Assembly (NCBI GenBank): GCA_002685275.1
Contig: NYWX01000041.1
Coordinates: 1-52,528, forward strand
DNA: 52,528 nt
From: Gammaproteobacteria bacterium
GTDB taxonomy: Bacteria; Pseudomonadota; Gammaproteobacteria; Woeseiales; Woeseiaceae
Direction: 5' to 3'
Both the position numbers and the translations under genes were made by a program. Within the stretch, counting starts at the first letter, position 1, and each line of letters begins with the position of its first letter. The notes beneath the pieces were generated by a model, which had not been told where the DNA came from, did not search any database, and was given only the letters and a program-made list of their open reading frames with translations. Below, one piece after another: positions 33,509 to 43,209 of this stretch.

Positions 33509-34867
33509 ATGAACAATTTAAATACTAAAAATTTAGTTTCAAGCATATGGGATCAACCGTTTGAAATTCCAAATACAGCACCTCCTAAAGCTGATATCGT
33601 CATTATAGGCGGCGGTATTATTGGAATTTCTACGGCCTGGTTTCTTGCCAAGCAGGGCATTAATGTCGTTTTGTGTGAAAAAGGGCATATTGCCGGAGAG
33701 CAATCTGGACGCAACTGGGGTTGGGTTCGTGTTCAGGGTAGGGATGCTCGAGAGATACCTTTAGTCCTTGAGAGCATGCGTATTTGGGATGGCCTTAAGA
33801 AAGAAATCGGAGAAGACGTAGGGTATGTTCGCAGTGGTTGTCTTTATACGGCAAATACTCCAAAAGAATTAGAAAAACGTGAAGATTGGATAAAAATAGC
33901 TCGTAAATATGGTATCAATACACGTCTTATAGATTCCCGAGAATTAAAAAAACTTGTATCTGGTCCAACATTAGATTGGGCTGGTGCTATGTATACTGAA
34001 AGTGATGCAAGAGCAGAGCCGCATTTAGCGGTTCCAGCTATTTCAAGAGCAGCTGTAAATAATGGAGCCCAGATAATTACATCATGCGCAGTTCGAGGAA
34101 TAGAAACTTCAGGAGGGTCTGTATCAGCTGTTATAACCGAGAGTGGAACAATTAAAACATCGGTAGTCTTGTGTGCAGCCGGTTCTTGGACTTCTATGTT
34201 TTGTAACTCTCTAAATATCAAAGTTCCACAACTTAAAGTATTAGGTACTGTGGCTAGAACAGCACCTGCAGAAAAGATTTTAAATGGCGCATTATTTGGA
34301 AATGATTTAGGAGTTCGCCGCCGCCAAGATGGCGGGTATACGGTTGCTCATGGATCTGTCTTTGAGCATCCCATCACACCATCTTCTTTTAAATATCTTT
34401 CTAAGTTTTCACCAACTTTGTTAAAAAACATGAGCCATATAAGGCTTTCGCTGGACAAAACTTTTATCAACGAATTAATGGTACCTAATAAATGGAATCT
34501 TAACGAAAAATCTATTTTTGAGAAAGTAAGAGTATTAAATCCATCCCCATCATTACGAGCTTTAAAAATTATTCGAAAAAATTTAGATTCCATGTTTCCA
34601 AAGTTAGCGGAGACACCATTTGTAGAAGCTTGGGCAGGTATGATTGAAACGACACCAGATGTGATTCCTGTGATTGATTCCATTAGTGAATTACCTGGTT
34701 TCCATGTAGCAACAGGTTTTAGCGGTCATGGATTTGGTATTGGGCCCGGGGCCGGCAAAGTAATTGCTAATTTATTAAGCGGAACTTCATCAGATATAGA
34801 TATGTCTCATTTTAAGTTAAATAGATTTTTTGATGGCAGTTCAATCAGAGCGGAAGGATTTGTATGA
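33509..34867 (+). CDS. FAD-dependent amino-acid/amine oxidoreductase (DadA/DAO-like)
   Basis: A 452-aa flavoprotein with the dinucleotide-binding motif IVIIGGGIIGISTAWFLAKQG at about residues 30-50, SGRNWGWVRVQGRDAREI for flavin contact, and the closing TGFSGHGFGIGPGAGKVIANLLSG. The family oxidises D-amino acids, sarcosine, glycine or related amines. No signal peptide, so cytoplasmic or on the inner membrane face. Substrate not defined; D-amino-acid dehydrogenase is plausible given the racemase and D-cysteine desulfhydrase-family genes downstream. Confidence 0.88.
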   Translation: MNNLNTKNLVSSIWDQPFEIPNTAPPKADIVIIGGGIIGISTAWFLAKQGINVVLCEKGHIAGEQSGRNWGWVRVQGRDAREIPLVLESMRIWDGLKKEIGEDVGYVRSGCLYTANTPKELEKREDWIKIARKYGINTRLIDSRELKKLVSGPTLDWAGAMYTESDARAEPHLAVPAISRAAVNNGAQIITSCAVRGIETSGGSVSAVITESGTIKTSVVLCAAGSWTSMFCNSLNIKVPQLKVLGTVARTAPAEKILNGALFGNDLGVRRRQDGGYTVAHGSVFEHPITPSSFKYLSKFSPTLLKNMSHIRLSLDKTFINELMVPNKWNLNEKSIFEKVRVLNPSPSLRALKIIRKNLDSMFPKLAETPFVEAWAGMIETTPDVIPVIDSISELPGFHVATGFSGHGFGIGPGAGKVIANLLSGTSSDIDMSHFKLNRFFDGSSIRAEGFV

Positions 34868-34901
34868 AAAATAGATTAGTTCTTAATAAAATAAGTATTT
34901 T

Positions 34902-35267
34902 TTATTTATCAAAAATTTGAAGTTTATTACCTAGCCCAGCATGCCAAATTACAGTTGAACGTTGTCCTGATCTACAGTAAGCGAGAACTGGTCCATCAGA
35001 CTTTTTAACTATAAGATGCTGTTTAATAATAGATTCATCCTCTATAGGCATATTTAATACGGGGATGTGATAAAATAAAATACCTAGTTTTTTACATTTA
35101 TCGGCAATAGCATCTGCCGTTGGTTGACTGAATTCCTCGTGGTCTGGTCGATTACAAATTACCGCTAGAAAACCTGCTGCTTTTATTTCAGTCAAATCTT
35201 CAGGAAATATTTGTTCAGCAACTGAGTAATCGTTAGAGATTTTAAAAATATTGATTTTATTACTCAA
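34902..35267 (-). CDS. TIGR01244/DUF442 family phosphatase- or sulfurtransferase-like protein
   Basis: A 121-aa protein of the beta-lactamase-hydrolase-like (DUF442) group with a protein-tyrosine-phosphatase-like P-loop, AYCRSGQRSTVIW, and the preceding AVICNRPDHEE and IPVLNMPI strands. In some bacteria it is fused to a sulfur dioxygenase or works with persulfide metabolism; no such partner is seen here. Single gene. Confidence 0.85.
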   Translation of the reverse strand: MSNKINIFKISNDYSVAEQIFPEDLTEIKAAGFLAVICNRPDHEEFSQPTADAIADKCKKLGILFYHIPVLNMPIEDESIIKQHLIVKKSDGPVLAYCRSGQRSTVIWHAGLGNKLQIFDK

Positions 35268-35365
35268 AAGAAATTTAAATTATAAGAATGCCATTGTGGG
35301 CGCTTTTAACTATAAAAACATTATATCGCAATTAACACTTTTTTAATTCAACTGAGAGCAGTCAA

Positions 35366-37558
35366 TTGTCAAAAGAAAAAAATAAAATTATCAATGGTTT
35401 GAGTATAGATCCGACTTTTGCAGATTTTGTAGAGACAGAACTTTTACCTGCAATCGGCTTTGAGAGTAACGTATTTTGGACTGGCGTTGAATCTATAGTG
35501 AATGATTTGAGCCCAAAAAATCAAAAGTTATTAAAAAAACGTAAAGATTTACAAAATAAAATTAATAAATGGCATGAAGCACGCAAAGGAGATAAATACG
35601 ATCATGACGAGTACGTCGCCTTTTTGAAAGAAATATCGTATTTAGAGCCATTTAATGAATTTCTTGAGATAGAAACTAAAAATGTAGATATTGAATTAGC
35701 AGAAATAGCGGGCCCACAGCTTGTTGTTCCAGTAAGTAATGCTCGCTTTGCAATTAATGCAGCTAATGCACGTTGGGGCAGTCTCTATGACGCTTTATAC
35801 GGCACTAATGTTATTCCTGAGGATGATGGTTACGAAAATATTGGTACTTATAATGCGCATCGTGGTGCTGCGGTTATTCGTTATGCAACAGAATTTCTTG
35901 ATAAGTCAATTCCACTAGCGGGCGCAAGTCATGGCGATGTAAATTCCTATGGTATAGACCACGGTAACAACGGTTCTTCATTTGTAGCATCTCATTCCAA
36001 CGGAGAGACAATTTATCTGCAATTCCCAAAACAATTTGTTGGTTTTAAAGAAAATAAAACAAACAAACAATATTTATTCTGCCATAACAAACTTCATATT
36101 GAATTATTGATTGACCCCGATCATCCAATAGGAAGAGAAGCTACTGCAAATCTTGCTGATGTAACTCTTGAATCAGCAGTCACTGTAATTCAGGACTGCG
36201 AGGACTCTGTAGCTGCTGTTGATGCTGCCGATAAAGTAAATGTATATCGTAATTGGCTTGGATTAATGCGTGGCGACTTATCCGCTACTTTTCAGAAAAA
36301 TGGTAAAACAATAAGTCGTACTCTCGCAAAAGATCGTATTTATACATCACCCAATAACGAAGAGTTTGCTTTGTCTGGCCGAAGCCTATTATTAATTAGA
36401 AATGTTGGACATTTAATGTCAAATGATTCAATTATAGATTCACATGGCAATGAAATTTTTGAGGGCATTCTCGATGCCATCATAACGGTTGCTTGTTCGA
36501 TGGTTGATCGGCGCCGTGAAGGTCTTCAGTCAAATAGTCGGACAGGAAGTATATATATTGTAAAACCAAAGATGCATGGTCCTTCCGAAGTTTCTTTCAC
36601 GGATAAATTATTTTGCCGTGTTGAACAGCTGTTTGATCTAGCAAAAGATACAATCAAGATTGGCATTATGGACGAAGAGAGACGTACGACTGTAAACCTG
36701 CCACATTGTATTATGGCTGCGAAAAGTAGAGTCGTTTTTATAAATACTGGTTTTTTAGATCGAACAGGTGATGAGATCCACACTAGCATGCAAGCTGGAA
36801 CGGTTTTACCTAAAGAACTTATAAAAGATCAATTATGGCTGCAAGCTTATGAGGATTGGAATGTTGATGTAGGTCTTCGATGCGGCTTACAGGGTAAAGC
36901 TCAGATTGGAAAAGGGATGTGGCCAAAGCCAGATGAGATGCTGCAAATGGTGAAAACTAAAAATATACATCTTGAAGCCGGAGCTAGTTGCGCCTGGGTT
37001 CCTTCACCAACAGCCGCAACTTTGCATGCTATGCATTATCATTCAGTAGATGTCCATGAAACTCAAAAAAAGCTTGCCAATCGAAGTCTTGCTGATATGA
37101 ATTCTATATTAACTCCCCCACTTGGAGATCTTTCAGGATTGTGTTCTGATGATATTGATAGGGAGATTGAAAATAATGCACAGAGCATCCTTGGATATGT
37201 TGTGCGATGGATTGATCAGGGCGTTGGTTGTTCAAAGGTACCTGACATTAACAACGTGGGCTTGATGGAAGATCGCGCGACATTGAGGATATCAAGTCAG
37301 CATATTGTTAATTGGTTATTACACGGCCTGACCAGCAAGGAGCATGTTTTGTCAATCTTCACAAAAATGGCAGGGGTTGTTGATAAACAAAATAAAGACG
37401 ACGCTTCTTATATACCAATGACGCAGGATATAAATAATAGTATTGCATTCCAAGCAGCTTGCGCCCTTGTTTTTGAAGGATTAAATCAACCCAATGGTTA
37501 TACAGAACCTATCTTGCATCGCTATCGTAAAAGAAAGAAAGCAGAGCTTGTCAGCTAA
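35366..37558 (+). CDS. glcB: Malate synthase G
   Basis: A 730-aa monomeric malate synthase that condenses acetyl-CoA and glyoxylate to malate. Recognisable parts: NARWGSLYDALYGTN, AVIRYATEFLD, IQDCEDSVAAVDA (acidic residues of the Mg site), GRSLLLIRNVGHLM (with the catalytic Arg), KPKMHGPSEV and EAGASCAWVPSPTAATLHA. Full length for the G isoform. TTG start at 35366. It supports growth on glycolate, glyoxylate and C2 compounds. No isocitrate lyase is in the window. Confidence 0.97.
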   Translation: MSKEKNKIINGLSIDPTFADFVETELLPAIGFESNVFWTGVESIVNDLSPKNQKLLKKRKDLQNKINKWHEARKGDKYDHDEYVAFLKEISYLEPFNEFLEIETKNVDIELAEIAGPQLVVPVSNARFAINAANARWGSLYDALYGTNVIPEDDGYENIGTYNAHRGAAVIRYATEFLDKSIPLAGASHGDVNSYGIDHGNNGSSFVASHSNGETIYLQFPKQFVGFKENKTNKQYLFCHNKLHIELLIDPDHPIGREATANLADVTLESAVTVIQDCEDSVAAVDAADKVNVYRNWLGLMRGDLSATFQKNGKTISRTLAKDRIYTSPNNEEFALSGRSLLLIRNVGHLMSNDSIIDSHGNEIFEGILDAIITVACSMVDRRREGLQSNSRTGSIYIVKPKMHGPSEVSFTDKLFCRVEQLFDLAKDTIKIGIMDEERRTTVNLPHCIMAAKSRVVFINTGFLDRTGDEIHTSMQAGTVLPKELIKDQLWLQAYEDWNVDVGLRCGLQGKAQIGKGMWPKPDEMLQMVKTKNIHLEAGASCAWVPSPTAATLHAMHYHSVDVHETQKKLANRSLADMNSILTPPLGDLSGLCSDDIDREIENNAQSILGYVVRWIDQGVGCSKVPDINNVGLMEDRATLRISSQHIVNWLLHGLTSKEHVLSIFTKMAGVVDKQNKDDASYIPMTQDINNSIAFQAACALVFEGLNQPNGYTEPILHRYRKRKKAELVS

Positions 37559-37568
37559 TATATTTCAG

Positions 37569-38327
37569 ATGAATTTTTTAAGAGTAATCTTTTTACTCAT
37601 TATTTTTTTGCCATTTAAGATATGGCCTGATCAAGGTTTAATGATTGCAGTTGCCAGCAACTTTAGTCAGACAGCTGAAAAACTTGGGGATAAATTTACG
37701 CTTGAAACTCAAATTCCAATAATAATTAGTTCTGCTTCAACAAGTAACCTTTATGCTCAAATTATAAATGGAGCACCTTATGATATTTTTCTTGCAGCTG
37801 ATATTGAGCGACCTAAAAAATTGGAAGAAAATAAATACGCTGTAAGCGGCTCTAGAATAACTTATGCAGTTGGAGCATTGACATTACTCTCTTTTGATAG
37901 CTCTTTTAAAAATAATGAATGTATTGCTGCTATTAAAAATGGTTCATATAAAAAACTTGCTATTGCAAATCCTGAAATTGCACCATATGGACTTGCCGCA
38001 AAAGAATTTTTAAAAAATATTGGACAATGGGAAAGCATTCAGAACCAAATAGTTCTTGGTGAAAATGTATCACAAACACTTTTATTTGCGGCTACTAGAA
38101 ATGCTACATTTGCTTTAGTTTCTCGCTCCCAGGCAACTATGAAATTACCAATTCAACCAACATGCATATGGGATATACCATCAAACATGCACAGTGAAAT
38201 TAAACAGCAAGCAATTCTTCTATCTCAATCAGAAAATTCAAAATTAGCACAACTTTTTTTAAATTTTTTAAGTGGACCTGAAGCAAATTCTATAATACAA
38301 GATAGTGGTTATTCGGTTATAAAGTAA
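37569..38327 (+). CDS. modA: Molybdate ABC transporter substrate-binding protein ModA
   Basis: A periplasmic molybdate-binding protein of about 252 aa from the ATG at 37569, with a signal peptide (hydrophobic stretch to KIWPDQG). Family motifs include IAVASNFSQTAEKLG, ISSASTSNLYAQIINGAPYDIFLAAD, AIANPEIAPYGLAAKEFL and a C-terminal GPEANSIIQDSGY. The stop overlaps the modB start. The operon could supply the molybdenum needed by the hydroxylase at 3.5-7.2 kb. Confidence 0.95.
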   Translation: MNFLRVIFLLIIFLPFKIWPDQGLMIAVASNFSQTAEKLGDKFTLETQIPIIISSASTSNLYAQIINGAPYDIFLAADIERPKKLEENKYAVSGSRITYAVGALTLLSFDSSFKNNECIAAIKNGSYKKLAIANPEIAPYGLAAKEFLKNIGQWESIQNQIVLGENVSQTLLFAATRNATFALVSRSQATMKLPIQPTCIWDIPSNMHSEIKQQAILLSQSENSKLAQLFLNFLSGPEANSIIQDSGYSVIK

Positions 38328-38989
38328 TGGATATTGGACCTCTTTGGCTATCTTTTCAGCTGGCATTTATTACAACTATATTATTGATCTTTTTTGGTAC
38401 ACCTTTAGCTTGGTGGCTTTCACAAAGTAAGTCTAAATTACAACCTATAATTCAGACAATTGTTGCGTTACCCATTGTTTTACCACCCACAGTGTTAGGT
38501 TTTTATTTATTGATAATCTTAGGCCCTGAGGGCTTTATTGGAAGTTGGTGGGTATATTTAACAGGAAATACTTTGACGTTTTCGTTTACTGGACTTGTAA
38601 TTGCGTCATGTATTTATAGTTTACCCTTTGCTGTGCAACCTATGCAGAATGCGTTTGAATCATTATCTTTTGACTATTTGGAGGCTGCATGGACTCTCGG
38701 TGCATCAAAGATGGATGCATTCTTTTCTGTTGCCTTACCGCTATCTTTGAGAGGTTTTATTAGCGCTGCTGTTCTCTCATTTGCACATACCTTGGGGGAG
38801 TTTGGTGTCGTATTAATGGTTGGGGGTAATATTTCGGGAGAGTCACGCGTTGTTTCAATAGCTATTTATGAACATGTTGAGAAACTTAATTATGCTGCTG
38901 CTCATCAATTATCAGTTGTGTTAATTATTTTTTCTTTCTTTCTTTTATTCGGGATGTTTTTGGTTCATCGTCGGTGGCAGTTACAATGA
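38327..38989 (+). CDS. modB: Molybdate ABC transporter permease ModB
   Basis: A 220-aa inner-membrane permease with about five helices. The cytoplasmic EAA loop, YLEAAWTLGASKMDAFFSVALPLS, contacts ModC, and the PIVLPPTVLGFYLL segment is typical of ModB. It is coupled to modA and modC by 1- to 4-nt overlaps, so the three are one transcription unit. Confidence 0.96.
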   Translation: MDIGPLWLSFQLAFITTILLIFFGTPLAWWLSQSKSKLQPIIQTIVALPIVLPPTVLGFYLLIILGPEGFIGSWWVYLTGNTLTFSFTGLVIASCIYSLPFAVQPMQNAFESLSFDYLEAAWTLGASKMDAFFSVALPLSLRGFISAAVLSFAHTLGEFGVVLMVGGNISGESRVVSIAIYEHVEKLNYAAAHQLSVVLIIFSFFLLFGMFLVHRRWQLQ

Positions 38990-40005
38990 ATTATATTGAG
39001 TGTAATTTTTTGTTGCGCAAGGGTGAATTTTTGCTTGATATAAACACAAAAATTCCTGCTAAAGGTATAACTGGAATACTTGGCGCGTCAGGTTCAGGAA
39101 AAACAACTCTATTAAGATGCCTTGCTGGGCTTGAAAAATTACAACATGATGATGTGTGTCCACCAAATAAACGTGATATTGGTTACGTTTTTCAAGATTT
39201 ACAATTGTTTCCTCATTTAACGGTACAAAAGAATTTAGAATATGGTTGGCGCAGAAACCCTAATACGAAAAAATCTATTATTGAACTTTCAGAAATACTC
39301 GAAGTCGATCATTTATTTGATCGCTCGATAAACGAATTATCAGGTGGTGAAGCACAACGCGTTTGTATTGCAAGAGCGCTATGTCAAGATCCGAAGCTAA
39401 TACTTATGGATGAACCTTTGTCTTCACTTGATATTAGATGCCGAAAAATTTTTTTACCTTACTTAGATCGATTAAATAAAGAGACCTCAATACCAATTAT
39501 TTATGTAAGTCACAACATCGACGAAATCTGTCAATTGAGTGATCATATAATTGTTCTTGATAAAGGTAATGTTATTGCAGAAGGCGATTTGCAAGATACA
39601 TTATCTAGAGTTGATATACCTTTATTAAATAGCCAACATGCCGGAGCAGTTATAGAGGCTAGGAAGTTGAAATACGATTCAAATTTTGATCTTTCACTAT
39701 TTGAATTTTCAGGTGGAGAGTTATGGGTACCAGGGTCTTATGATATCTTGACTGGCCGATTTAGAATAAGGGCATCAGATGTTAGTTTGAGTCGAGCTCC
39801 CATAGAGTCGAGTACAATACTTAATTCACTTCCATCTATCATTGAAGAAATCGTTACTGAAACTAATGCTACCCATTTAGTGCGACTAAGGTTAGGTAGC
39901 AGTTACCTTATCGCTCGCATTACACGTCGATCACTACATGAGTTAAGATTAAAGGCAGGTGACAAAGTTTTTGCTCAAATAAAATCTGTTACCGTGAGTT
40001 GTTAA
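38986..40005 (+). CDS. modC: Molybdate ABC transporter ATPase ModC
   Basis: A 339-aa ATPase: Walker A GASGSGKTT, Q-loop FQDLQLFPHL, signature LSGGEAQRVCIARAL and Walker B LILMDEPLSSLD. The C-terminal region after about residue 270 is a TOBE/MOP molybdate-binding domain, which marks ModC rather than a generic importer ATPase. The ATG at 38986 overlaps the modB stop. No modE regulator gene or obvious Mo-responsive RNA element is seen upstream of modA. Confidence 0.95.
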   Translation: MNYIECNFLLRKGEFLLDINTKIPAKGITGILGASGSGKTTLLRCLAGLEKLQHDDVCPPNKRDIGYVFQDLQLFPHLTVQKNLEYGWRRNPNTKKSIIELSEILEVDHLFDRSINELSGGEAQRVCIARALCQDPKLILMDEPLSSLDIRCRKIFLPYLDRLNKETSIPIIYVSHNIDEICQLSDHIIVLDKGNVIAEGDLQDTLSRVDIPLLNSQHAGAVIEARKLKYDSNFDLSLFEFSGGELWVPGSYDILTGRFRIRASDVSLSRAPIESSTILNSLPSIIEEIVTETNATHLVRLRLGSSYLIARITRRSLHELRLKAGDKVFAQIKSVTVSC

Positions 40006-40035
40006 ATACTTAAGTTATATCCACTTTAAGTATTT
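40004..40035 (+). terminator. Stem-loop after modC
   Basis: AAATACTTAA (40004-40013) pairs perfectly with TTAAGTATTT (40026-40035) around a 12-nt loop, starting at the modC stop codon. A T-rich stretch follows about 12 nt later. The position at the operon end supports a terminator, though the stem is AT-rich. Confidence 0.4.
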
Positions 40036-40081
40036 TGTAGTGCATATTTTTTAATAAAATACAGAGTAGATGGCCATAATT

Positions 40082-40780
40082 ATGAGTAAAACAGTAGGTA
40101 TTATAGGAGGCATGGGCCCGGAAGCCACTTTAGATTTTATGTCTCGTATAATGAAGAATACGCCAGCCACTGAAGATCAAGACCATATTCGCATGATTAT
40201 TGAAAATAACCCCCAAATTCCTAGCAGACAAAATGCAATTGAGGGCACGGGTGATGACCCTGGAGCTAAAATTGCCCTTATTGCAGCCCGCCTGGAAGAC
40301 GCTGGTGTTGATTTTCTTGTGATGCCCTGTAATTTGGCTCATGTGTGGCAAAAAGAGATTGAATCAGCTGTAAGAATTCCATTTGTAAGTATTGTTGATC
40401 AATTAGTTCATGCAGTACTAACGGTGAATAAGGGTAAGGGTAATATTGGGCTTATGACAACCCCCGGTTGTTTTCGTGCAGGCATTTACCAGGAAGCATT
40501 AGCAAAATCAGGTAAAAATCTAATTTTACAAACTCCTGATGAGCTTTCTGAAACAATGATCTTTGTTGAAAGAATAAAAAGTGGCGATAAGTCGCAAGAA
40601 GTAAGGATAGGCTTACAGGGTCTTGCTAATAAAATTATAGATCGCGGTGCAGAAATTCTTATTGCAGCCTGTACTGAATTTCCACTTGTTTTAAATAAAT
40701 CGATGTTTACTGTACCTTTCATTTCCTCAACCGAGGTCCTTGCAGAAAAAACAGTTGCTATAGCACTCGAAGATTATTAA
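40082..40780 (+). CDS. Aspartate/glutamate racemase family protein
   Basis: About 232 aa with GIIGGMGPEATLDFMSRI at the start. The two active-site cysteines are in VMPCNLAHVW and AACTEFPLV, as in two-base PLP-independent racemases. The ATG at 40082 gives a normal N-terminus; an ATG four codons upstream is also possible. It precedes a D-cysteine desulfhydrase-family gene and an MFS transporter with short gaps, suggesting a small operon for D-amino-acid use. Asp, Glu or another acidic amino acid could be the substrate. Confidence 0.9.
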   Translation: MSKTVGIIGGMGPEATLDFMSRIMKNTPATEDQDHIRMIIENNPQIPSRQNAIEGTGDDPGAKIALIAARLEDAGVDFLVMPCNLAHVWQKEIESAVRIPFVSIVDQLVHAVLTVNKGKGNIGLMTTPGCFRAGIYQEALAKSGKNLILQTPDELSETMIFVERIKSGDKSQEVRIGLQGLANKIIDRGAEILIAACTEFPLVLNKSMFTVPFISSTEVLAEKTVAIALEDY

Positions 40781-40801
40781 TTCACATAAACTAGGAAAAA
40801 T

Positions 40802-41800
40802 ATGATTTCGTCAAAATTTCCAAGAGTAAGTCTTGCTCATCTTCCAACTCCACTAGAACATATGCCACGCTTAAGTAAGTTTCTTGGCGGTCCAGAAATA
40901 TTTGTAAAACGTGATGATTGTACTGGTCTTGCAACTGGTGGAAACAAAACCCGTAAGCTTGAATTTTCAATGGGCGAAGCTGTTAAGCAAGGTGCTGATA
41001 CAATTATTACTGTCGGGGCGATTCAGTCAAATCATGTCCGTCAAACGGCTGCTGCTGCCTGTAAACTTGGCATGAATTGTGAAGTGCTTCTGGAGAAACG
41101 CGTCATTGATGCAAGCGAAACTTACTCAAACTCTGGCAATATTTTTCTTGATCAGATTTTTGGCGCTAACCTACGTCAATATGATGCTGGAACTGATTTT
41201 AACCAAGAGATGGAATTAGTTGCTGAGGAAGTTAAGAATTCAGGGGGCAGGCCTTATATCATTCCTGGAGGTGCTTCAAATACAGTAGGAGCTCTCGGTT
41301 ATGTTGATTGTGGATTTGAATTGTTAAATCAATTTGAAGAAATGAAATTAACAATAGATCATATTGTTTTAGCTACAGGTAGTGCTGGCACACATGCGGG
41401 GCTTTCCGTTGGCCTTAAAGCTATGGGTAGTAAGGTACCTATTTTGGGTATTGGGGTTAATGCACCGCAGAATATTCAGGAGGAACGAGTATTTAAATTA
41501 GCTTCAGAAACTGCGCTGCTAATAGGTTCAGAAAATTGCGTTAACAGAAATGATATTATTGCAGATTGTAATTATATTGGTTCAGGTTATGGTATGCATA
41601 CAGAATTGATGAATGAAGCAATTTTATTACTAGCACGTTACGAAGGTTTACTATTTGATCCTGTATACAGCGGTAAAGCATTGGCTGGAATGATTGATTA
41701 TGTCCGAAATGGATTCTTTGTAAAAGGTCAGAATATTGTTTTCTTGCATACAGGTGGTTCAGTAGGTTTATTTGCATATTCCGATAATTTATCAACATAG
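40802..41800 (+). CDS. D-cysteine desulfhydrase / L-cysteate sulfo-lyase family PLP enzyme
   Basis: A 332-aa fold-type II PLP enzyme. KRDDCTGLATGGNKTRKLEF carries the PLP Lys, followed by GAIQSNHVRQTAAAA and the phosphate-binding ATGSAGTHAGLS loop. Members are DcyD (D-cysteine to pyruvate, sulfide and ammonia), CuyA (L-cysteate to pyruvate, sulfite and ammonia) and ACC deaminase. Sequence alone does not separate DcyD from CuyA by eye. Sulfonates are common in the sea, so CuyA is a real alternative. It lies 21 nt behind the racemase. Confidence 0.88.
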   Translation: MISSKFPRVSLAHLPTPLEHMPRLSKFLGGPEIFVKRDDCTGLATGGNKTRKLEFSMGEAVKQGADTIITVGAIQSNHVRQTAAAACKLGMNCEVLLEKRVIDASETYSNSGNIFLDQIFGANLRQYDAGTDFNQEMELVAEEVKNSGGRPYIIPGGASNTVGALGYVDCGFELLNQFEEMKLTIDHIVLATGSAGTHAGLSVGLKAMGSKVPILGIGVNAPQNIQEERVFKLASETALLIGSENCVNRNDIIADCNYIGSGYGMHTELMNEAILLLARYEGLLFDPVYSGKALAGMIDYVRNGFFVKGQNIVFLHTGGSVGLFAYSDNLST

Positions 41801-41861
41801 ATCTAATGTGAAACTATCAATTAAATCAGCAAGAAAACTCCAAATTTAAGAGTCTATATCT

Positions 41862-43118
41862 ATGCAGAAAATAACAATAATGATGGCTCTTATTTTTGTA
41901 GGAGAACTTATTTTCTCTTTAGTTTTTAATATACCTCTTTTTTTTAGGCCTACCTTTTTACAAACTTTCAATATAAATAACACTCAGCTAGGTGATATGT
42001 TTGCTGTTTATGGCTTAATTGCAATGCTCTCTTATTTTCCAGGCGGTGTAATAGCTGACCGATATTCGGCACGTCTTTTAATAACATTTTCTTTATTTTT
42101 AACAGCTTTAGGTGGTTTATACCTATCGACAATTCCAAATATGATTGGAATGCGATTTCTTTACGGGTATTGGGGAATTACTAGCGTATTCTTTTTCTGG
42201 GGTGCTTTAATTAAGGCTACTCGAGAGTGGGGCGGCAATGATTCACAAGGATTAGCTTTTGGTTTGCTAGACGGAGGCAGGGGAATAGTTGCTGCAGCTG
42301 GAGCAACAATCGGAGTGGTTGTTTTATCAATCTATATGCCTGATGATCTCAGTCAGGTAACTCCGTTGGTTCGTGAAAGCGCTTTTAAAAAATTAGTTTT
42401 ATATTACACATTATTAGTATTTTTAGCGGCTGTTCTAGCTTGGTTTACAATCCCTGATTCAAAATTAAAAAGCAGCTATTTCAATCCACTTAAAAATATG
42501 TCTCTTGTATTAAGGCAACCCATAATTTGGTTACAAGCAATAATTATTATTTGTGCTTACTGTGGTTACAAGGGCTTAGGTAATTATTCTTTATACGCTG
42601 TGGAGGTATTGGGATTTAATGAGATAGAAGGAGCGAGGATTTCATCCTATGGAGCCTGGATTAGACCACTTGCAGCGTTGATGGCAGGGGTGATTGCTGA
42701 TCGATACAGTGCAACACGCTCAATTTTAATTATGTTTTTATTTCTGTTCATAATGTATGGATCTTGGTCATATCTGACACCAGATAACTTAGGTCTTGTT
42801 GTAATTTATGCAAACTTTTTTGCTACTTACGGTTTTGTTTATGCTTTAAGAGGAGTTTATTTTGCATTACTTGAGGAAAATCAAACTCCAAAAAAACTAA
42901 CAGGAGCGGCTGTTGGCCTGGTTTCGATTATTGGTTATACACCTGATGTTTTTTTTGCACCAATTACAGGCCGCATACTAGACGCAAATCCCGGAATAGT
43001 AGGTCATCAAAACTACTTTTTCTTTCTTTCTTCAATTGCATTAATTGGGGTTATTACAGTAATTTTCATTTTATTTTGGTATCGCAAAACTATTAATAAA
43101 TGGAAAAAACCTAATTAA
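41862..43118 (+). CDS. MFS transporter
   Basis: A 418-aa, 12-helix major facilitator. YFPGGVIADRYSARLLITFSLF is the MFS motif A-like loop, and LMAGVIADRYSATRS is its second-half copy. It is the third gene of the racemase/desulfhydrase group (61-nt gap), so it may import the amino acid or sulfonate used by these enzymes. Substrate unknown. Confidence 0.9.
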   Translation: MQKITIMMALIFVGELIFSLVFNIPLFFRPTFLQTFNINNTQLGDMFAVYGLIAMLSYFPGGVIADRYSARLLITFSLFLTALGGLYLSTIPNMIGMRFLYGYWGITSVFFFWGALIKATREWGGNDSQGLAFGLLDGGRGIVAAAGATIGVVVLSIYMPDDLSQVTPLVRESAFKKLVLYYTLLVFLAAVLAWFTIPDSKLKSSYFNPLKNMSLVLRQPIIWLQAIIIICAYCGYKGLGNYSLYAVEVLGFNEIEGARISSYGAWIRPLAALMAGVIADRYSATRSILIMFLFLFIMYGSWSYLTPDNLGLVVIYANFFATYGFVYALRGVYFALLEENQTPKKLTGAAVGLVSIIGYTPDVFFAPITGRILDANPGIVGHQNYFFFLSSIALIGVITVIFILFWYRKTINKWKKPN

Positions 43119-43209
43119 AAAAGAATATTTATTCAAATTTTTGCATAAAATATTTAATTTTTATGAAGTATTTATTCTATATAAATTGAAATTAATTCGG
43201 AAATCATTA

